Of a stretch of 64,000 bases of DNA, positions 59,101-64,000 are shown in pieces. This DNA is from Danio rerio (Eukaryota; Chordata; Actinopteri; Cypriniformes; Danionidae). The stretch spans positions 23,909,001 to 23,973,000 of the forward strand of contig NC_133180.1 in assembly GCF_049306965.1 (NCBI RefSeq), written 5' to 3'. Every line of letters begins with the position of its first letter. Positions within the stretch are counted from its first letter, which is position 1. A model generated the notes under the pieces. The model did not search any database and was not told the origin of the DNA. It saw only the letters and a program-made list of their open reading frames with translations. The translations under genes were made by a program, and so were the position numbers.

Positions 59101-60840
59101 CACAAAGTCAGACACAGTGAAGTCAAAATCGGAGCCAGAAACTCCACCCTCTTCAGGCTCCACCACGCCCTCCACGAAGCGGAATCCCTCCCCCTGGTTG
59201 ACGCCCAGCATGATGTCATAGTTGAGGAACTCCCCCTGCTCCATCAGCACTTCGGGATCATCTGGTATGAGGTCGCCGTCGATGACTGGACCAAAGGCCA
59301 CATGGAAGCGTGCAGGCTGGATTTCCTGCTCCACCAGCTCCCTGTAGCTGCGCTTCTGCATGCAGAGAACCAGGTCCTGCGTAAAACACACACACAAACT
59401 ATTAAATCGGCTTCCTCACACAACCTGATTTGCATTAAGAGATTAAAAAAATTACTGTAGTAACTTAGTACTGTAGTGTTTGCTTTGGTCTGGATTTTTC
59501 TGAGTAAATTTATTGTGATCTCCCGATTATGACAGCGAAATACAGGGAAATCTCTGTCACACCTGCCAACACTGCCGTTTTTCCCAGTAGTCTCCCGTAT
59601 TTCAGACCCATCTCCCATATTGTTCTGTCCCCCTGAAAACTCCCGTAATTTACCCACAATTTCATGTATTTCTGAGCACATTTACAACAGTCTGGACTCT
59701 GAAATAGGAGCTCACAGACATATAGAAAATAGCAACTTCTTGTTTTCCATTGGTCTTAGTAAATACTGTAACTACAGAAGTGTTTAAGAAGCATTAAATA
59801 GAAAAATCATTTAATAGGAACATTTTTAGTGATATGCTAATGGTTATGAATGTGGGAGTGTATGGGTGTATCCCAGTACTGGGTTGTGGCTGGAAGGGTA
59901 TCTGCTGCGTAAAACATTTACTCAAAATAGTTGGTGGTTAATTCTGCTGTGGCGACTCCTGATAAATAAGAGATTAAACCGAAGGAGAATGAATGAATGA
60001 GATGCTAATGGTCTAATCCGATTCTGTTATTTCTGCTAAGCTAAGCTAAAAGTGCTCCCCGACTTTCTAACCCCGTTTACAAATGTTGAAAACCAGTTGA
60101 TGCTAACTATTGACTTGCATATCATTTATTTTCACTATTGTGTGTAAATTTTCATTTTTTCAAATGTCACAGACTAAACTCAGACATTTGCCATTCCAAT
60201 ATCTGAGAGCAGTCAAAGTGTTTTTGAAAGAAATTAATCTTTTTATTCATCAGGCATGCCTTGAATTGATCAAAACCGACAGTGAAGACATCTATAATGT
60301 TCTGCAAAATGAATCCTTTTCTGAACTCTCTATCCTGAAAAAATCATGTGAAGCCAAAGACTGCAGTAATGGCTTCTGAATATTCAGCTATGCCATCACA
60401 GGAAAACATTGAAAATGTATTAAAATAGAAAACAGTTATGTTAAATTGTAATCGTGTGTCACGATATGACTGTTTTTCTCTATATTTGATGAAAGAGATT
60501 CAGCCTTGGTGAGCAAAAGAGACTTCTTTCAAAAGCATTAAAAACATACCAAGAAATGTTTCATAATCTACATTTGAGTGCAGCTGTGTGATGTGTTTTT
60601 GGCTTTTTATTTCCATCTCACTTGCTTCTGCACAACAAAAACCCCCCACAACTGCTTTGTCATTGTCATGATAATAACTAAGAATGCTTAAAAGAAACGA
60701 CAACAAGCCCCTTACTTGTGTGTCAAGGACATTACAGCCGACGCGCTCAGCGAGGAGACGTGTGTATTTCACAGGCTGATAGTTCACTGACCAGCTGGAC
60801 AGAGCGGAGCCACTCTGAATGATTGCTCTGTGGAACAAAC
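56173..60840 (-). CDS. nlgn3: Neuroligin 3, C-terminal three coding exons (5' exons outside the window)
   Basis: Minus-strand exons: 60840-60716, 59376-58709, 57055-56173 (TAA). Junctions are GT-AG and phases agree (G|GT, CAA|GAC, GG|G). They encode the end of the esterase-like ectodomain ([73 protein letters not shown]). A linker follows, then one membrane helix ([20 protein letters not shown], then LYYRKD), the conserved cytoplasmic block [16 protein letters not shown], and the PDZ ligand STTRV. HPYNTF and GYNST near the end match NLGN3 rather than NLGN4. Neuroligins are postsynaptic adhesion proteins that bind neurexins outside and PSD-95-type PDZ proteins inside. Paralogue a or b was not decided. 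Confidence 0.93.
56266..56388 (-). repeat. nlgn3: 21-base coding tandem repeat in the nlgn3 cytoplasmic tail
   Basis: Six units of seven residues: [41 protein letters not shown]. Human NLGN3 has the equivalent of about two ([14 protein letters not shown]). It lies 30 residues before the C-terminus. Confidence 0.92.
57253..57478 (+). mobile_element. DANA SINE with internal deletion, in nlgn3 intron
   Basis: The head is reduced to GGGGCGATGCGGTGGC, then CCCCTGGGTGCTCCTTTTTC, GGTGAATTGGGTAAGCTAAA and the tail GGCGGTTCATTCTGCTGTGG. Confidence 0.85.
58251..58371. mobile_element. hAT-type fold-back MITE (short)
   Basis: The arms CAGGGGTGGGCAAACTCTAT, CCTGGAGGCC and CCAGGATAGAGTTTGCCCAC form a nearly perfect hairpin of about 120 bases. 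Confidence 0.88.
58383..58580. mobile_element. hAT-type fold-back MITE, adjacent to the previous one
   Basis: The ends are TAGGTTTCAAACTCAATTCC and GGAACTGAGTTTGAGACCTA, with GGAGGGCCGCAGCTCTG paired to GAGCTGTGGCCCTCC. It lies 11 bases from the MITE at 58251-58371. Confidence 0.88.
59841..59999 (+). mobile_element. DANA SINE 3' part, in nlgn3 intron
   Basis: GGGAGTGTATGGGTGTATCC, GGGTTGTGGCTGGAAGGGTA and CTGCTGTGGCGACTCCTGAT end in GGAGAATGAATGAATG. Confidence 0.85.
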
Positions 60841-61544
60841 CTAGAGAGAGAACAGAGAATGTCAGAAGAAAATAAAACAGTAAATGCCAAGTCAATATTC
60901 CAGATCAGTAATTATGCTAGTATTGTATCCGCAAAGGGCAGAGTTGCAGTATCCTTCACTTGTCATGAAAGACGGGTCCATGCGCATCCAGGCTTCTTAG
61001 AAAATGGTGAATGCCATCTCTGTGTGTATTTTTGTCATTCATTCGCAGTTATTAATTGAGATTCATTTGAGGTGCCAGTATGAGCTGGACAGGTAATTTC
61101 TTCTTGCATCTGCCAAATAATATGTTCAGTGCAGTGTTTGAATAGAGAGGTAATTGATTTTCTGAGACTTTTTTCCCTTATCTAAAAACAAATATTTCAT
61201 GTTTTTGAAAGCCTCAAATAAATCATTTATTTGATTCATTAAGGCTGTTGATTAATTCAGACTAAAACCATTTCATACTCATCTGCAGTCTTAGCTTAGT
61301 CTTCTCAGTTTGATATTCTAATATCATCAATTGGCTTGAGCTTTAACCCATGAAATTTAACTCCCATCTGGCGTGTGGTGGATTTTTGTATTTATGAATG
61401 TATTGTTTGCTCATATAAAGCCTAAAGTATACATTAGGATTTATATGTATGCTTGGGTTTGCAAACCTTGCACATGACAGGAATTTTCTGATCAGCAGAG
61501 CATTTAAATGATGTTAACTCGTTCTTTGCCTTTTTAAAAAAAAG

Positions 61545-61718
61545 CTGTCATTCATTCATTCATTCATTCATTCATTCATTCGCTTTTGGCTTAGAGGTTG
61601 CCACAGTGGAATAAACCATCAATTATTTTATGCAAATGTTTTATGCAGCGGATGCCCTTTCAGCCACAACCCAGTACTGGGAAACACCCATACATACTCA
61701 TTCACTCACACACACACA

Positions 61719-61764
<46 letters not shown>

Positions 61765-61767
61765 NAN

Positions 61768-61833
<66 letters not shown>

Positions 61834-62000
61834 CACAAATAGTACATGCCTTAAGATTGTGCGAGAAACATGAGCACCCGCAGAACATGCAAACTCCACA
61901 CAGAAACGGCCAACGTAACTTCCAGCTGGGACTCAAAACAGTGATCTTCTTGCTGTGAGGCAAAAATACCAACCACTGAGCCACTGTGTTGCCCAGGTGC
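61545..62000 (-). mobile_element. DANA SINE, minus strand, expanded by an internal (CA)n
   Basis: The SINE tail (complement of GGCTTAGAGGTTGCCACAGT, AACCCAGTACTGGGAAACAC) and head (TTCTTGCTGTGAGGCAAAAA, ACCAACCACTGAGCCACTGT) lie on either side of a CA run at about 61706-61830. An (ATTC)n tail starts at about 61553. Confidence 0.85.
61706..61830. repeat. (CA)n microsatellite with two ambiguous bases
   Basis: About 125 bases of CA, with N at 61765 and 61767. The length is probably not exact in the assembly. Confidence 0.97.
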
Positions 62001-62098
62001 CATTCAACAAAAGCATTTTTCATTATTTTTTACAAAACTTTTATGGCCTCCAGAATATCCTGTTGTATGAATAACTGAATATATATATTTATATATAT

Positions 62099-62610
62099 AC
62101 AGTTGAAGTCAGATTTATTAGACCCCCTTGAACTATTAGCCCCCCTGTTTATTTTTTTCCCTAATTTCTGTTTAACAGAGAGATTTCTTCAGCACATTTC
62201 TAAACATAACAGTTTTAATAACTCATCTCTAATAACGGATTTATTTTATCTTTGTCATGATGACAGTAAATAATATTTGACTAGATATTTTTCAAGACAC
62301 TTCTATACAGCTTAAAGTGACATTTAAAGGCTTAACTAGGTTAATTAGGTTAACTAGGCAGGTTAGGGTGATTTGGCAAGTTATTGTATAACAATGGTTT
62401 GTTCTGTTGACTGTAGAAAAAATATATTTCTTAGAAGGGCTATTAATTTTGACCCTAAAATGATTTTTTTAAAATTAAAAACTGCTTTTATTCTAGCCAA
62501 AATAAAAGAAATATGACTTTCTCCAGAAGAAAAAAATATTATCAGACATACTGTGAAAATTTCCTTGCTCTGTTAAACATCATTTGAGAAATATCAGATT
62601 AAAAAGGGAC
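62099..62610 (+). mobile_element. Tc1-like MITE, nearly complete
   Basis: Begins CAGTTGAAGTCAGATTTATT directly after a (TA)n run. It carries the family core (ATGATGACAGTAAATAATAT, TTAAAGTGACATTTAAAGGC, CCAGAAGAAAAAAATATTAT). Its first 11 bases equal those of the Sleeping Beauty/Tdr1-type Tc1 termini. The 3' end merges into a DANA-like tail scrap (AAGGGACTAAGTCGAAAAG, about 62604). Confidence 0.85.
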
Positions 62611-62943
62611 TAAGTCGAAAAGAAAATGAATGAATGACAACAGGTCATTTTCAAAACTATTATTAAGACATAGGGATAAGGCATAATCTAGCAGACTGAG
62701 CCTATCAGCACTCTCAATGGTTGCACAGTCATAGATCCACATTATATTAGGGAATTTTATTTAAATTTATATACTGATAAATGCAATGCTTCCCGAGGGA
62801 TTGAAATATACTTGCAGTGGTAGCCAAATTGAAACACACCATTTTCCCACATTACATAAATAATTAACTGTATATGACAAACAAAACATAATTTAATTTC
62901 TTTGAACAATATTTTTATTTATTATGACACTGTTTCTTTTCAG

Positions 62944-63308
62944 GGGCGTCACAGTGGCGCAGTGAGTAGCAAGATCGCTTCACAGCAAGATGGTTGCTGG
63001 TTCGAGCCTCGTCTGGGTTAGTTGGCATTTCTGTGTGGAGTTTGCATTTTCTCCCCATGTTTGCATGGGTTTCTTACGGGTGCTCTGGTTTCCCCCACAG
63101 TCCAAGGACATGCGGTATAGGTGAATTTAATAAGCTAAATTGGTCGTAGTGTATGTGTGAGAATGTGATTGTGTATGGGTGTTTCCCAGTGTTGGGTTGT
63201 GGCTGGAAGAGCATTTACTGCGTAAAACATATGCTGAATAAGTTAGCGGTTCATTCTGCCGTGGCAACCCCTGATCAATAAAGAGAATAAGCTATAAAAG
63301 AAAATGAA
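62944..63308 (+). mobile_element. DANA SINE, full length
   Basis: The head GGCGTCACAGTGGCGCAGTG, ATGGTTGCTGGTTCGAGCC (B-box-like), the middle GGGTGCTCTGGTTTCCCCCA and the tail GCGGTTCATTCTGCCGTGGC, ending in AAAAGAAAATGAATTAATT, are all present in order. Confidence 0.92.
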
Positions 63309-64000
63309 TTAATTATCTTTTTAATTGGTTAAAGTATAAAAAACATCCACAATTTTTCTTACTTTTATGCTATTCAGGAGCCATGTGCACCCACTGACAG
63401 GTCAAATCTGCTTCTCTCTCTCTTTTAAGTTCAAAGCAAACTTGAATGCCAAAGCATTTTAGATATGCATATAAAATAGCCTATGTAATGCATTAACATC
63501 ATCAAATTAATAATAAAATAATAAATAATAATAAAACATACAGCAAATGAGAAAACGAAATGAAAACAGACAATATCTCTAAAAATAATCATAATTACAA
63601 GTTTAAAACGTGTAGATTGTAAAGGCAAGTGCGTTGATAAATCAATATTAATGGTTTACATATATTTTGCAGCCAGGTTAGACCACTCATTTCATCCTCT
63701 TCGAGTATATAGTAAAGTTTTTCTGAGTCGTTTAAATAAAAAATAAAAAAGTAAAACTATTTAATGTTACTTTCACAACTGTGCATGCGCAGTCAGCTGC
63801 AAAGCCAAGTGAAAGTAGACTTCAGTAAAAAGGTAGAGCAAAAATGCATACGAGCTTTAGAAAGTAAATAAATGAATAGTTCACCCAATTATTAATAAGT
63901 TATTTAGAAAAATGCTAGAAAACTGTAACCATTGAGGATAGTAGGAAACACTAATACACTGGAATTCATTGGTTACAGGTTTTCAGTAATTAAAAAAAAC

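Larger units (their letters stand above)
60841..64000 (-). other. nlgn3: Upstream intron of nlgn3 (no exon recognised to the window end)
   Basis: The acceptor CTCTCTCTAG at 60841-60850 marks the start of this intron. The preceding exon, expected to carry the GESAGA-like Gly-x-Gly-x-Gly region, was not found, so it lies beyond 64000. The stretch holds two DANA copies, a (CA)n and a Tc1-like MITE. Confidence 0.6.

Noticed and set aside
58639-59460. 273-codon plus-strand open frame
   Set aside because: It is the shadow of nlgn3 coding exon 59376-58709, which matches neuroligin on the minus strand with proper splice sites.

Overview
The window is vertebrate, almost certainly zebrafish (Danio rerio) or a very close danio. 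Reasons: intron-split vertebrate genes with teleost-type protein sequences; about a dozen copies or pieces of the tRNA-derived DANA SINE; Tc1-like short elements beginning CAGTTGAAGTC; many hAT-type fold-back short elements; long (CA)n, (TA)n, (TTTC)n and pentanucleotide arrays. Two N bases sit in a (CA)n run at 61765 and 61767. No LTR element, retrovirus, Polinton, CRISPR array or tRNA/rRNA gene was recognised.

Layout. 1-1000: possible last coding exon (468-569, +) of an unidentified gene running in from the left. 1000-17000: mostly repeats, including two related minisatellites (8775-9690, 11185-11570) and a diverged tandem duplication with nested insertions (14025-15005 and 15030-16802). 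17059-20105 (+): agtr2, angiotensin II receptor type 2, with an intronless 360-residue coding region, a TATA-driven candidate non-coding first exon and a poly(A) signal. 20400-26700: transposon relics, including a 1.2 kb and a 1.0 kb non-autonomous DNA element. 26.7-36.7 kb (+): a ZNF185-family LIM protein gene with seven coding exons (745 residues) whose central exon encodes a long 24-residue tandem repeat. 36.7-38.7 kb: a degenerate AT-rich repeat between two convergent 3' ends. 38.7-50.7 kb (-): a DM20-type proteolipid protein gene (plp1, probably plp1b), all seven exons resolved (245 residues), with a large pentanucleotide satellite in its last intron. 50.7-56.1 kb: intergenic. 56.1-64 kb (-): the 3' three coding exons of neuroligin 3 (nlgn3); the 5' exons lie beyond the right edge.

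The genes do not form a pathway. Three (agtr2, plp1, nlgn3) encode membrane proteins and the fourth an actin-associated LIM protein. In human all four are X-linked but lie in different bands (NLGN3 Xq13, PLP1 Xq22, AGTR2 Xq23, ZNF185 Xq28), so their adjacency here reflects an ancestral linkage block reshuffled in one lineage or both. No new biological system was found. The most notable signals are the znf185 24-residue repeat, a 7-residue repeat expansion in the neuroligin cytoplasmic tail, an intron in nlgn3 that splits a usually single large exon, the multi-layer transposon nests, and an unexplained inverted pair of coding-like repeats (23.3 and 35.5 kb).
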